A stretch of 64,000 bases of DNA from Sulfurimonas sp. HSL1-2 (GCF_039645565.1 NZ_CP147914.1:1051573-1115572); one strand, 5' to 3'; positions 26,062 to 35,139 are shown, counted from the first letter of the stretch. The notes: a model not told the origin generated them from the sequence alone. Numbers and translations: made by a program.

Positions 26062-27289
26062 GAGCCTGCAGCAGCTGGTGATCTCCTTTTTCCTGCTCAG
26101 CAGCATCGTCACCTTTTCGCTGCTGGGGAGTTATGTCGTCTACCGTTACCATGCGGAGCTCAAAAGCAACCTCCGTCTTTCGCTGAAAGTCCTTGCAGAG
26201 GATGTGGTGCGCCACCGGCTCTACGCGAATGATGCCTCATCAATACGGCAGAATTTCCACCTGATCGAAGCGTATCACAGCGCGCCCTTTGTCGCCCTCT
26301 TCGATGATCTGACCTTCGACATCGGCGACAGTATGCCGTCGGCAGAAGAGGTGTCTATTATTGCCGTGCTGCCTGACGGGCGCTACCTGAAAGTCCATTC
26401 GAATACCCTGCGGATTGAACAGAAGACCCGTGATCTCGCGCTGCACCTTGCCGCCGTGTTCGGGGCGATCCTGCTGCTGTTCGTGCTGGTCTTCTCGCTC
26501 TTCCTGACGCGTCTGCTCCATCCGCTGCGCTGCCTGGTGCGTTACTGCCGCATGAGTGCCGTGGATGAGCAGGAGTCCCCGGTCTGCAGCGGTTCGGCGG
26601 AAGTGAACGAGCTCAAAAACGCGATCATCGACCTGCAGCATGCGAACCGGTCGCTCTGCCGGGAGAAACAGAATATTTTCAAAGAGGCCGCGCACGAGAT
26701 CAAAGCCCCCATCGCCGTACTAAAAGCGCGCCTGTCCCTCTTTTCCGAGGATGATACCTACCCCAAAATGCGTTTCGTCGGCGAGAGCGAAGCGGATATC
26801 GCAACGATCAGCAGCAAGCTCAAAGAACTTATCTTTCTCAAAGAGATCGAGTGGGATATGCGCGAGGCGAGGGAGGACGTCCCGATGCAGGAGCAGTGTA
26901 GAGCGATGCAGCAGGCCTTCCAGCCGATTCTGGAAAAGAAGGGGCTGACCATGGTCTCGAATTTCGAGCAGGATTTCACCCTCCGTATCCACAAAGCGGC
27001 GATGCAGAAGGTGATGCAGGCCGTCTTCGAGAACATCTTCATGCATACGAAGAACCACTCCGTGATCCGTACGACCGTCGATCCCGCGCGCCGGCGCCTC
27101 GAGATCGTCAACGAGGTCGGTTCCAAGAGCGACGAGACGCTTTTTAGTTCGCACATCGGTTCGAGGATGATCGACCGGCTCTCCGACAAGCTCGGCTACC
27201 GCTACGAGACCCGTCTGCACAACGGCACTTTCACGACCGTGATCACCTTTGATGCGCAGGAGGAGCAGTGCCCGCTTGAGCGGGGGTGA
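26048..27289 (+). CDS. sensor histidine kinase with a reduced ATP-binding domain
   Basis: 413 aa with TM1 (residues 9-30) and TM2 (about 133-155) around a periplasmic sensor region of about 100 residues. The H-box FKEAAHEIKAPIAVLKARLS is normal. The ATPase part has an N-box FENIFMHTKNH, but I see no DxGxG and no GxGxG: the region reads EVGSKSDETLFSSHIGSRMI. The start is a TTG at 26048, overlapping the regulator gene by 14 bases, with GGGGG about 7 bases upstream. No ATG lies near the N-terminus. Confidence 0.82.
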   Translation: MKRPKSLQQLVISFFLLSSIVTFSLLGSYVVYRYHAELKSNLRLSLKVLAEDVVRHRLYANDASSIRQNFHLIEAYHSAPFVALFDDLTFDIGDSMPSAEEVSIIAVLPDGRYLKVHSNTLRIEQKTRDLALHLAAVFGAILLLFVLVFSLFLTRLLHPLRCLVRYCRMSAVDEQESPVCSGSAEVNELKNAIIDLQHANRSLCREKQNIFKEAAHEIKAPIAVLKARLSLFSEDDTYPKMRFVGESEADIATISSKLKELIFLKEIEWDMREAREDVPMQEQCRAMQQAFQPILEKKGLTMVSNFEQDFTLRIHKAAMQKVMQAVFENIFMHTKNHSVIRTTVDPARRRLEIVNEVGSKSDETLFSSHIGSRMIDRLSDKLGYRYETRLHNGTFTTVITFDAQEEQCPLERG

Positions 27290-27306
27290 CCCCGTCTGAA
27301 AAAATC

Positions 27307-27344
27307 ATGAAAAAAGCAACGCGATTCCGTCATGTTTTTTTCAT
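27307..27344. repeat. inverted repeat upstream of the DUF302 lipoprotein gene
   Basis: ATGAAAAAA at 27307-27315 is mirrored by TTTTTTCAT at 27336-27344, separated by a 20-base centre. It lies in the 110-base gap after the sensor kinase, 56 bases before the next ATG. It could be a terminator of the two-component operon or an operator for the lipoprotein gene. Confidence 0.4.
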
Positions 27345-27399
27345 CACGGCGTATTAAACTTTTCCCTATATTCGTGAGAGCACGAAATAAGGAGAAGTA

Positions 27400-28560
27400 A
27401 TGTTGACCTGTAAAAAATGGCTTGCCCCTGCGGCACTCGGTACCCTGCTGGCGTTGGGTTTTAGCGGCTGCGGTTCGGATGAAAACACTACGGAGACGAT
27501 CACCCCCTACGAGCGTGTCGCGGTCATCCCCGGCACCTGGGCCGATGTGCTGGCGGTCGCGGATCAGATCGCATCCTACGTCGATACGACGGATGAGAGT
27601 GTGGCACTCGGCTATCCGACGAACTGGATCGTCGCCGGGGCCAACCCGAAGCTCGGAGAGGAGTACAATACGACCGACCTGCTGCCCATTCCCGCCATCG
27701 GCGGAAAGAGCCGGGTCGTTGAGCTCTGCAACAGTGCCTATGCGACCAAGGCGATGGCGACGGGGCGTTACCACGGGCCTGCACTGCCGTGCGAAGTCTC
27801 CGTTCACAGCGACGGCGAAAACATCTACGTCGATATGCTCAACGCCGATGCGATCTTCTCCATCTTCTTTACGGATATCAACGACACGGAGGGGGTACTC
27901 GAAGGGGTTGCATCCGATGTCAAAAGCGAGATCCGCGGCATCGTCCTGGCGGCGCTTGCCGACCGTAGCCCGGCGGAGTCAAACCTGAAAATGGGCCCGC
28001 TCTTTGACAAGACGGGGATGGAGGAGCTCTCCTTCACGACGCCGTACCTCGTCTACAGATACGAGCGCAAGGACGGCGCCGCATTTGTTCCGGGGGACGA
28101 CCGCACGCTGGCCTCCGAGATCATCGCCAAACTGGGAACCGACGTCGCCACGGCCGACCTGAACGTCCCTGGCCTCTCCAGCGGCTCCGCCTGGCGCAGC
28201 GGCCGTCCGGAACCGCTGGCCATCCCCGGGGTCCAGGTCGTCGAGGCGTGTTCGCCGAAATACGCGACGAAGGCAACGAAGCTCGGCAACGAGTACATCA
28301 CGGCGCTGCCGTGCGAGATCGCGGCCTATATCGACGAAACGGACGAGTCGAATAAAACGATGGTCATCAGTTTTCTCAACCCCAGCTTTATGTTCGGTAC
28401 GATGTTCGAAGGGGCGGTGGAACGGGCGTACGCCGCCGGTGACATCACCAAGGCGGAGGTCATCGAGTACAGTACGCTGGCCGAAGTCGTCTTCGGGGAC
28501 CTCCGCCTCATCGTCGATGCGGCCGTTCAGGCAAGCGACCTCAACCTGACGGTGCAGTAA
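27400..28560 (+). CDS. lipoprotein with two DUF302 domains
   Basis: 386 aa. A signal peptide ends in the lipobox LGFSGC (lipidated Cys about residue 24). Two copies of a DUF302-like unit follow. The first (about 100-145) has VVELCNSAYATKAM and ALPCEVSVHSDG. The second (about 283-330) has VVEACSPKYATKAT and ALPCEIAAYIDE. AAGGAGA lies before the ATG. DUF302 function is unknown; members occur in sulfur-oxidising and stress contexts. Transcribed after a two-component pair, which probably controls it. Confidence 0.82.
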   Translation: MLTCKKWLAPAALGTLLALGFSGCGSDENTTETITPYERVAVIPGTWADVLAVADQIASYVDTTDESVALGYPTNWIVAGANPKLGEEYNTTDLLPIPAIGGKSRVVELCNSAYATKAMATGRYHGPALPCEVSVHSDGENIYVDMLNADAIFSIFFTDINDTEGVLEGVASDVKSEIRGIVLAALADRSPAESNLKMGPLFDKTGMEELSFTTPYLVYRYERKDGAAFVPGDDRTLASEIIAKLGTDVATADLNVPGLSSGSAWRSGRPEPLAIPGVQVVEACSPKYATKATKLGNEYITALPCEIAAYIDETDESNKTMVISFLNPSFMFGTMFEGAVERAYAAGDITKAEVIEYSTLAEVVFGDLRLIVDAAVQASDLNLTVQ

Positions 28561-28655
28561 CGCACCCCTTCCGGCGGCACGCTGCCGTCGCTTCACTGCA
28601 GATTGGCTCTGCGAACTCCTTTACAGACGTAACCCCCACTTTACCGAGCCTCCTG

Positions 28656-28661
28656 TATAAT
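28656..28661 (+). promoter_or_regulatory. -10 box for the tauE-like gene and uvrA
   Basis: TATAAT 27 bases before the ATG at 28689, in the gap after the lipoprotein gene. No -35 box is evident. Confidence 0.5.
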
Positions 28662-28688
28662 CGCGCGAATCAACACACGGGGCGGCAG

Positions 28689-29441
28689 ATGGCAGAGATT
28701 ATCGAACTTGTTTTTTTGGGTATCGGCGTCGGCGCGCTGTCGGGCTTTTTCGGCATCGGCGGCGGGACGATCCTGGTCCCGGCACTGCTCTTTATCGGCT
28801 TTGACATGAAAAGCGCCGTCGGTATCTCCGTCGTCCAGATGGTCTTCAGCTCCATCTACGGCAGCTACCTGAACCTCAAAAAGGGGACCCTGGATGTGAA
28901 GATGGTTCTGGCCATCGGCATCGGGGGCGCCGTGGGTGCGCTGGGGAGCTCGTTTATTGTCAGCGCGCTTTCGGGGCGGACGCTCGAGTGGATCTTCATG
29001 GGCTTCGTCCTCTTTGCCCTGGGACGCCTCTTCTTCAAGACGGTCGAGCATGAGACGGAGATCAAAAAGGTCCATCCGGTGCTGCTCTTCGTCATCGGTC
29101 TGCTGCTGGGGGCCTTTTCCATCTCCATCGGGGTCGGGGGCTCCATCCTGCTCGTCCCCATCCTGGCAGGCTTCTTGCATGTGCCGCTCAAAAATGCCAT
29201 CTCCGCCGGGCTCTTTTTTGTCGTCTTCTCCTCTATCTCCGGGCTCGTGAGCCTCTCGGCAGGGGGCTACGTCGACTATTACCACGGCGTCATCATCGGG
29301 ATCGCATCGATGGCGGGTGTCTTCGGCGGGATCTGGCTCAAGCACGTCGTCCCCGTCAAACAGCACAAACTCCTGATGATCGCCTTCTACCTGGTGGTCA
29401 TCGGCTATTTCTTCTACAGATTGGTGGTAAAGCATGGATAA
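28689..29441 (+). CDS. TauE/SafE-family sulfite/organic anion exporter
   Basis: 250 aa, seven or eight hydrophobic helices in two similar halves. The family loop motif appears as GALSGFFGIGGGTILVPALL near residue 18, and in the second half as GAFSISIGVGGSILLVPIL. TauE/SafE proteins export sulfite, sulfoacetate and related anions. The gene overlaps uvrA by 8 bases. Confidence 0.9.
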   Translation: MAEIIELVFLGIGVGALSGFFGIGGGTILVPALLFIGFDMKSAVGISVVQMVFSSIYGSYLNLKKGTLDVKMVLAIGIGGAVGALGSSFIVSALSGRTLEWIFMGFVLFALGRLFFKTVEHETEIKKVHPVLLFVIGLLLGAFSISIGVGGSILLVPILAGFLHVPLKNAISAGLFFVVFSSISGLVSLSAGGYVDYYHGVIIGIASMAGVFGGIWLKHVVPVKQHKLLMIAFYLVVIGYFFYRLVVKHG

Positions 29442-32256
29442 GATCACGATCACGGGCGCGCGGGAGCACAACCTCAAGAATATCTCGCTCGAGGTACCGA
29501 AGAACAAGCTCGTCGTCTGTACGGGCCTTTCGGGTTCGGGCAAATCGACGCTCGCTTTCGATACCCTCTACGCCGAGGGGCAGCGCCGCTACATCGAGAG
29601 CCTCTCCAGCTACGCCCGCCAGTTCCTGGACCGCATCGGCAAGCCCGACGTCGACAAGATCGACGGCCTGACCCCCGCCATTGCCATCGACCAGAAGACG
29701 ACCTCGAAGAACCCCCGTTCGACCGTCGGGACGATCACGGAGATCTACGACTACCTCCGCCTGCTCTTCGCGCGCATCGGCGTGCAGCACTGCCACCTCT
29801 GCGGCAAGGAGATCTCGCAGATGTCCGCCGCGGACATCATCGACCAGGTGCAGAAGCTCCCCGAAGGCTCCAAGGCCGTCATCCTCGCCCCGCTGATCCG
29901 CGAGAAGAAGGGGACCTTCGCCGACCTGATCGAGGGGCTGCGCCACAAAGGGTTCGTACGGGCGATGGTCGACGGCGTCATGGTGCGCCTTGACGAGGAG
30001 ATCGAACTCTCCAAGACGAAGAAGCACACCATCAAGGTCGTGATCGACCGCGTCGTCATCAAGGAGGAGAACCGCGACCGCATCGCCCAGGACGTCGAAA
30101 AGGCGCTCAAGGAGAGCTACGGCGAGGTCGAGGTCGAGATCATGAACCATACCGAGATGGATCTGACCGCGAACATCATCCACTACAGCGAGCACAACGC
30201 CTGTTTCGACTGCAAGGTGAGCTTCGAACCGCTCGAGCCGCTCAGCTTCTCCTTCAACTCCCCCAAGGGGGCCTGTCCCGAGTGCGACGGGCTCGGCATC
30301 CGCTACGCCCTGGACCACGACAAGATCATCGACGGGGACCTCTCCATCGAGAAGGGCGCGGTCAAGATCGTCTACGGCTTCAACAAGGGGTACTACTTCA
30401 CCTTCCTCAAAGGCTTCTGCGAGACCGAGGGGATCGACATCACCGTCCCGTTCCGCGACCTCGAGGAGCACCAGAAAAAGGCTATTTTGCACGGCAGCAT
30501 CAACGAGGTGACCTTCAAGTGGAAGAACCACCCCGTCACGCGGATCTGGCCGGGGATCATCCGCATCGCCTACGACATGTTCAAGGACGAGAAGGATATC
30601 CAGGATTACATGAGCGAGAAGGTGTGCAACGTCTGCGGCGGCCACCGCCTTCGCCGCGAAAGCCTCGCCGTCGACGTGGCGGGCCAGAAGATCAGCGGCG
30701 TCATCTCGATGCCCATCGAGGATACCTACCGCTGGTTCACCGCCGAAGACACTTTCGCCTTCCTCGGGGAGCAGGACAGCATGATCGCCCAGCCCATCCT
30801 CAACGAGATCAAAGAGCGCCTCTTCTTCCTCTTCGACGTCGGCCTGGGCTATCTTACCCTCAGCCGCGACGCGCGGACCATCAGCGGGGGCGAAGCGCAG
30901 CGTATCCGGATCGCCAGCCAGATCGGCAGCGGCCTGACGGGGGTCATGTACGTCCTCGACGAACCCTCCATCGGCCTGCACGAGCGCGACACCCTCAAGC
31001 TCATCCGCACCCTGCGCTCCCTGCAGGAGAAGGGCAACACGGTCATCGTCGTCGAACACGACAAAGAGACGATCGAACATGCCGATTACATCATCGACAT
31101 CGGTCCCGGGGCGGGGCAGTTCGGCGGTGAGGTCGTCTTCTCGGGGACCCTCAGCCAGCTCATGAAGGCAAAGACGGAGACGGCGGCCTACATGACGGGC
31201 AAGAAGAAGATCGAGTACTTCTACCGCCGCGAGCAGAAAGAGTGGATCGAGATCAAGAACGTCACCATCAACAACATCGTGGACCTCTCCGCCCGCATCC
31301 CGCTGCAGAACCTCGTCTGCGTCACCGGGGTGAGCGGCAGCGGCAAGAGCTCGCTCATCCTGCAGACCCTGCTGCCGACAGCGAGGGAGCTTCTCAACCG
31401 CGCGCGCAAGGTCCACACCGTCGCCGGCGTCGAGATCACGGGGCTGGAGCAGCTCGACAAGGTGATCTACCTCGACCAGAGCCCCATCGGCCGTACCCCG
31501 CGCTCGAACCCGGCAACCTATACGGGCCTCATGGACGAGATCCGCAACCTCTTTGCGAAAACGAAACTCTCCCAGATCCGCGGCTATACGGCCAGCCGCT
31601 ACAGCTTCAACGTCAAGGGCGGCCGCTGCGAGAAGTGCCAGGGGGAAGGGGAGCTCAAGATCGAGATGCACTTCCTCCCCGACATCATGGTCAAATGCGA
31701 CGCCTGTCACGGCAGCCGCTACAACCCGCAGACGCTGGAGATCGAGTACAAGGGCAAGTCCATCGCCGACGTCCTCAACATGAGCGTCCAGGAGGCGCTG
31801 ACCTTCTTCGACGCCATCCCGAAGATCAAGGCGATCCTCAAGACGCTGCATGACGTGGGGCTGGGCTATATCACCCTGGGGCAGAACGCCGTCACCCTCT
31901 CGGGCGGGGAGGCGCAGCGCATCAAGCTCTCCAAGGAGCTCAGCCGCAAAGATACGGGCAACACCCTCTACATCCTCGACGAACCGACGACGGGACTCCA
32001 CTTTGCCGACGTCGACCGCCTCACGCAGGTGCTGCACCACCTCGTCGAGCTGGGGAACTCCGTGCTCGTCATCGAGCACAACCTCGACATGGTCAAGAAC
32101 GCCGACTACATCCTCGATATGGGCCCCGAGGGGGGCAGCAAGGGCGGCCGCATCATCGCCGTCGGCGATCCGGAAACGGTGGCAGCAAGGGCCGACGATA
32201 CCGGAAGCTACACGGGCGAGTACCTGAAAAAGGAACTGGAAGGGACCAAGCGTTAA
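29434..32256 (+). CDS. uvrA: excinuclease ABC subunit A
   Basis: 940 aa, full length. Tandem ABC ATPase halves carry GLSGSGKSTLAFDTLYAEGQ and GVSGSGKSSLILQTLLP as Walker A, ISGGEAQRIRIASQIGSGLT and LSGGEAQRIKLSKELS as signatures, and ILDEPTTGLH as Walker B. Zinc-module cysteines are CPECDGLG and CEKCQGEGE with CDACHGSRYN. It starts nucleotide excision repair with UvrB. The ATG lies inside the end of the TauE-like gene. Confidence 0.98.
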   Translation: MDKITITGAREHNLKNISLEVPKNKLVVCTGLSGSGKSTLAFDTLYAEGQRRYIESLSSYARQFLDRIGKPDVDKIDGLTPAIAIDQKTTSKNPRSTVGTITEIYDYLRLLFARIGVQHCHLCGKEISQMSAADIIDQVQKLPEGSKAVILAPLIREKKGTFADLIEGLRHKGFVRAMVDGVMVRLDEEIELSKTKKHTIKVVIDRVVIKEENRDRIAQDVEKALKESYGEVEVEIMNHTEMDLTANIIHYSEHNACFDCKVSFEPLEPLSFSFNSPKGACPECDGLGIRYALDHDKIIDGDLSIEKGAVKIVYGFNKGYYFTFLKGFCETEGIDITVPFRDLEEHQKKAILHGSINEVTFKWKNHPVTRIWPGIIRIAYDMFKDEKDIQDYMSEKVCNVCGGHRLRRESLAVDVAGQKISGVISMPIEDTYRWFTAEDTFAFLGEQDSMIAQPILNEIKERLFFLFDVGLGYLTLSRDARTISGGEAQRIRIASQIGSGLTGVMYVLDEPSIGLHERDTLKLIRTLRSLQEKGNTVIVVEHDKETIEHADYIIDIGPGAGQFGGEVVFSGTLSQLMKAKTETAAYMTGKKKIEYFYRREQKEWIEIKNVTINNIVDLSARIPLQNLVCVTGVSGSGKSSLILQTLLPTARELLNRARKVHTVAGVEITGLEQLDKVIYLDQSPIGRTPRSNPATYTGLMDEIRNLFAKTKLSQIRGYTASRYSFNVKGGRCEKCQGEGELKIEMHFLPDIMVKCDACHGSRYNPQTLEIEYKGKSIADVLNMSVQEALTFFDAIPKIKAILKTLHDVGLGYITLGQNAVTLSGGEAQRIKLSKELSRKDTGNTLYILDEPTTGLHFADVDRLTQVLHHLVELGNSVLVIEHNLDMVKNADYILDMGPEGGSKGGRIIAVGDPETVAARADDTGSYTGEYLKKELEGTKR

Positions 32257-32304
32257 AGATAACGTGTTACGATAGCCGCAGCATGAAAGCGACGGAGGTG
32301 GCAA

Positions 32305-33081
32305 ATGGCAGAGAGTGAAATGCCCTGCAGGAAGATCGCACTCGCGTTATCGGGCGGCGGCGTGCGCGCCGTGGCCCACCTCGGCGTCGTCGAGGTCCTG
32401 CAGCAGCAGGGCTATGAAATCGCCGCCATCGCGGGCAGCAGCGGCGGCGCACTCGCCGGGGTATTGCTCTGCGACGGACGTACTCCGCGGGAGGTCCTGG
32501 AGATCTACCGCGAACTCCGGCGTATCGACCTTGTGCGCCACTTCCGCCAGGGCGGGGTCTTCGCCCTCAAGGGGATCGAACGGCTGCTTTCCCATCACCT
32601 CTCAGTGACCGATCTCGAAGCACTCCAAATTCCCTGCATCATCGCCGCGACGGACCTGACGGCCGGAACGATCCGCTATTTCGACCGCGGCCCCGTTGCC
32701 AAACTGGCCGCGGCCTCCTCGTCGCTCATCCCCTTTTTCGCCCCGGTATCTTACGGGGGGATGCGCCTGGGCGACGGCGGCTTCATGGACAATATGCCGG
32801 TGCGCGCACTCAAAGATTTGGGTCTGCCCATCCTGGGCATCAACGTCAACGCCATTTTGCCGCAGGAGCCGAAAAACGTCATGCAGACGACCTACCGTGC
32901 CCTCATTCTGATGATGGCGGCGAACGTCGAGGCATCAAAGCATTTTGCCGATGCCTATTTGGAAGTACAGGGGTGTGCGGCGATGAACATCTTCGACACC
33001 ACGAAACTCGACGAGGCCTTTGACGCGGGCCGGCGGGAGGCGGAAGTTGCGCTGGAAAAGGGGTTACTGGATCTTGCGTAG
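32305..33081 (+). CDS. patatin-like phospholipase
   Basis: 258 aa. LALSGGGVRAVAHLGVVEVL is the oxyanion-hole motif, AGSSGGALAG carries the nucleophile Ser (GxSxG), and RLGDGGFMDNMPVRAL the catalytic Asp (DGG). It is of the RssA/YchK type: cytoplasmic, no signal peptide. Natural substrate unknown. AGGTGG lies before the ATG. It faces the SDR gene with an 18-base tail-to-tail overlap. Confidence 0.9.
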   Translation: MAESEMPCRKIALALSGGGVRAVAHLGVVEVLQQQGYEIAAIAGSSGGALAGVLLCDGRTPREVLEIYRELRRIDLVRHFRQGGVFALKGIERLLSHHLSVTDLEALQIPCIIAATDLTAGTIRYFDRGPVAKLAAASSSLIPFFAPVSYGGMRLGDGGFMDNMPVRALKDLGLPILGINVNAILPQEPKNVMQTTYRALILMMAANVEASKHFADAYLEVQGCAAMNIFDTTKLDEAFDAGRREAEVALEKGLLDLA

Positions 33082-33894
33082 CAGGGCGTCAAGTCCCCGG
33101 GTGGGGAGGAGGCGTTTGAACAGGGCCAGCAGCTGTGTCGCCCCGGTAATGTGGTAGCGCGGGGCGGGTCGTTTGGCTTCCAGGGCCCTGATGACTTTTT
33201 CGATGACGGCGTCCGCATCGCGGGTGAAGCGGTCCTTCTCCTCTTTTTTCTGCTTGCGCTTGTAGACTTCCTCACCGTACACCTCCGCAAAACGGCTCTG
33301 CGCCGTGTCGACATTCTTCTCGAACATCTTGATGGCGTTGTCGCGGAACTTTGAGCGGATCGGCCCCGTGTTGAGAGTGACGACGTGGACGCCCGTACCC
33401 TCCAGCTCCAGGCGCAGGGTGTCGCAGAGCCCCTCGATGGCGTATTTGCTGGCGTTGTACGCCCCGCGGAAACGCAGTGAGACGAGCCCCAGTACGGAAC
33501 TGTGCTGCAGGATGCGCCCGTACCCCTGCTTGAGCATGATGGGGATGACGCGGCGGGTCAGTTCGTGGAGTCCCAGGACGTTCGTCTCGAACTGTTCGCG
33601 CAGGGCGAACGTCGGTACGTCCTCGAGGGCGCCGGGCTGGCCGTACCCGGCGTTGTTGAAGAGGGCATAGAGGGTACCGCCCGTCTGCTCCAGCACCCAC
33701 TTCAGGGCCGCGTCGATACTGTCGGGGTCGGTGACGTCGAGCTGGTGGGCGTTGAGCCCCTCTCCGATAAGCCGGAGGACATCGTCGGGGCGGCGCGCCG
33801 TGGCAAAGACGTCGTAACCCGCTCTGAAAAGCGCCAGGGCCGTTTCATGGCCGATGCCGCTGGAACAGCCGGTGATAAGGATCGATTTTTTCAT
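33064..33894 (-). CDS. SDR-family oxidoreductase
   Basis: 276 aa. Rossmann motif TGCSSGIGHETALALF for NAD(P), FNNAGYGQPG, and the catalytic YNASKYAIEGL (Tyr-x3-Lys) with an upstream Ser in LQHSSVLGLVS. The C-terminus holds a helix of the type that can dock on membranes. Substrate not deducible. The gene is alone on its strand. Confidence 0.9.
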   Translation of the reverse strand: MKKSILITGCSSGIGHETALALFRAGYDVFATARRPDDVLRLIGEGLNAHQLDVTDPDSIDAALKWVLEQTGGTLYALFNNAGYGQPGALEDVPTFALREQFETNVLGLHELTRRVIPIMLKQGYGRILQHSSVLGLVSLRFRGAYNASKYAIEGLCDTLRLELEGTGVHVVTLNTGPIRSKFRDNAIKMFEKNVDTAQSRFAEVYGEEVYKRKQKKEEKDRFTRDADAVIEKVIRALEAKRPAPRYHITGATQLLALFKRLLPTRGLDALLRKIQ

Positions 33895-33957
33895 GGCGCC
33901 ATTATAGCCAGCCTCCGTAAAAGGGAGTGCATGGCGGGAAGGGGAATTAAGATAGAG

Positions 33958-34101
33958 TCAGGTGTAGTAGATAGAGTGGCAGTCGTAGCACTCGTATTTT
34001 CTTTTTTTGAAACGCAGGTATTTTTCGACAAACGTACGTTTGATCCGTTTGGCGTGTTCCGAACCGCATTGGGGGCAGACCCTCTTTTTGAACGCTTTCA
34101 T
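33958..34101 (-). CDS. small zinc-ribbon protein (47 aa)
   Basis: Reads MKAFKKRVCPQCGSEHAKRI, then KRTFVEKYLRFKKRKYECYD and CHSIYYT. Two CxxC pairs (CPQC and CYDC) 30 residues apart make a classical zinc ribbon in a very basic protein. AGGAAAAAG lies just upstream of the ATG at 34101. It could bind nucleic acid or the ribosome. It stands alone between the SDR gene and the DUF503 gene. Confidence 0.65.
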   Translation of the reverse strand: MKAFKKRVCPQCGSEHAKRIKRTFVEKYLRFKKRKYECYDCHSIYYT

Positions 34102-34233
34102 CTTTTTCCTCTGGAAGGGATCATTTTCTCATTTTCGATCCATATTGCGGGATTCTAGCGCAGCCGTATTAAAATAATGTTACTATTTGCGCACAAAATT
34201 TGTTCAAATTTACGAATATACAAAAAGGTGATA

Positions 34234-34509
34234 ATGCTTATCTGCCACTGTGATCTTCATTTTGAACTCCCCTATGCGCACTCCCTCAAAGGGCGGCGCA
34301 GCATCGTAAACGGCATCAAGGAGCGGCTGAAAGCCTTCAACGTCTCCGTGATGGACATCAGCGGCGAATACCCGAAAGAGGCCGACATCGCACTCATTTT
34401 CCTCTCGCCGACAGCCCGGACTGCGGCCCAGTACCGCGACGCCATTGAACAGATGCTCGAGCGCCACTTCCCCGAGCTTCACTACACCCTGGAGTATGAA
34501 GAGATTTAG
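34234..34509 (+). CDS. DUF503 (YlxP-like) protein
   Basis: 91 aa reading MLICHCDLHFELPYAHSLKG, RRSIVNGIKERLKAFNVSVM and DISGEYPKEADIALIFLSP. The SLKxxR and NVSVxE-type pattern is that of DUF503, small ferredoxin-like-fold proteins linked to translation factors in other bacteria. AAAGG lies 5-8 bases before the ATG at 34234; a longer frame from 34177 has no support. Confidence 0.8.
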   Translation: MLICHCDLHFELPYAHSLKGRRSIVNGIKERLKAFNVSVMDISGEYPKEADIALIFLSPTARTAAQYRDAIEQMLERHFPELHYTLEYEEI

Positions 34510-34515
34510 AACTGC

Positions 34516-34521
34516 TATAAT
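34516..34521 (+). promoter_or_regulatory. -10 box before the 55-aa membrane protein gene
   Basis: TATAAT 30 bases before the ATG at 34552, starting 6 bases after the DUF503 stop. Confidence 0.45.
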
Positions 34522-34551
34522 GGAAGCTAACAGATCACCAAAGGATACGAC

Positions 34552-34719
34552 ATGGCCGACAAACCGCTCTCCGAACTTGACGAACGCGAACCGGAGCTGG
34601 ATGAATCCAGCGACTATGAAAAACCGCTCTCTTCCAACAAGCGCACCTGGATTCTCAGCGCGTTCGCCATCGCGATCATCGTTTACCTGCTCTACAACAT
34701 CCTGATGTCTTCGTTCTAG
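34552..34719 (+). CDS. small single-pass membrane protein (55 aa)
   Basis: Starts MADKPLSELDEREPELDESS with a strongly acidic N-terminal half, and ends in one hydrophobic helix WILSAFAIAIIVYLLYNILM. AAAGGA lies 7 bases before the ATG. It sits 6 bases in front of arfB, so the two may be co-transcribed. Tail-anchored topology with a cytoplasmic acidic domain is likely. Function unknown. Confidence 0.7.
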   Translation: MADKPLSELDEREPELDESSDYEKPLSSNKRTWILSAFAIAIIVYLLYNILMSSF

Positions 34720-34725
34720 GGAACC

Positions 34726-35139
34726 ATGCTGACCATTTCCAACAACGTGAGCCTGGACGAGGATGAGATCGAGATCGAGTCCATCCGGGCCCAGGGCTCC
34801 GGCGGGCAGAAGGTCAACAAAACCTCCGCGGCCATCCACCTGCGCTTTGACATTACAGCATCGTCACTGCCCGAGTTTTACAAAGAGCGTCTGCTGGCCC
34901 TCAAGGACAGCCGTATAACGAAGGAGGGGATCGTCGTCATCAAGTCCCAGCAGCACCGCAGCCGTGAACAGAACAAAGAGGAGGCATTGGAGCGGCTCGT
35001 AGAGCTGATCAAAAGCGTCAACGTCTCCAAAAAGAAGCGCATTGCGACCAAACCGACGAAGGGCTCTGTCAAAAAAAGATTGCAGTCGAAAAAGAAACAG
35101 GGAGAAAAGAAAAAGCTGCGCGGCAAAGTCGCCGACTGA
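34726..35139 (+). CDS. arfB: alternative ribosome-rescue factor / peptidyl-tRNA hydrolase
   Basis: 137 aa. The GGQ domain reads IRAQGSGGQKVNKTSAAIHL (residues 19-38), the release-factor motif for hydrolysing peptidyl-tRNA. A long Lys/Arg-rich tail (KKKRIATKPTKGSVKKRLQS, then KKKQGEKKKLRGK) would enter the empty mRNA channel as in E. coli ArfB (YaeJ). It frees ribosomes stalled on mRNAs without stop codons. Confidence 0.9.
   Translation: MLTISNNVSLDEDEIEIESIRAQGSGGQKVNKTSAAIHLRFDITASSLPEFYKERLLALKDSRITKEGIVVIKSQQHRSREQNKEEALERLVELIKSVNVSKKKRIATKPTKGSVKKRLQSKKKQGEKKKLRGKVAD

Noticed and set aside
29398-32304. 968-codon open frame antisense to uvrA
   Set aside because: GC-rich coding DNA commonly leaves long open antisense frames. 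The composition (Asp/Val/Leu/Arg rich) and absence of motifs show it is a shadow of uvrA. The same holds for long antisense frames over gltB (17086-19116), 6745-8655 and coaBC/glmU.
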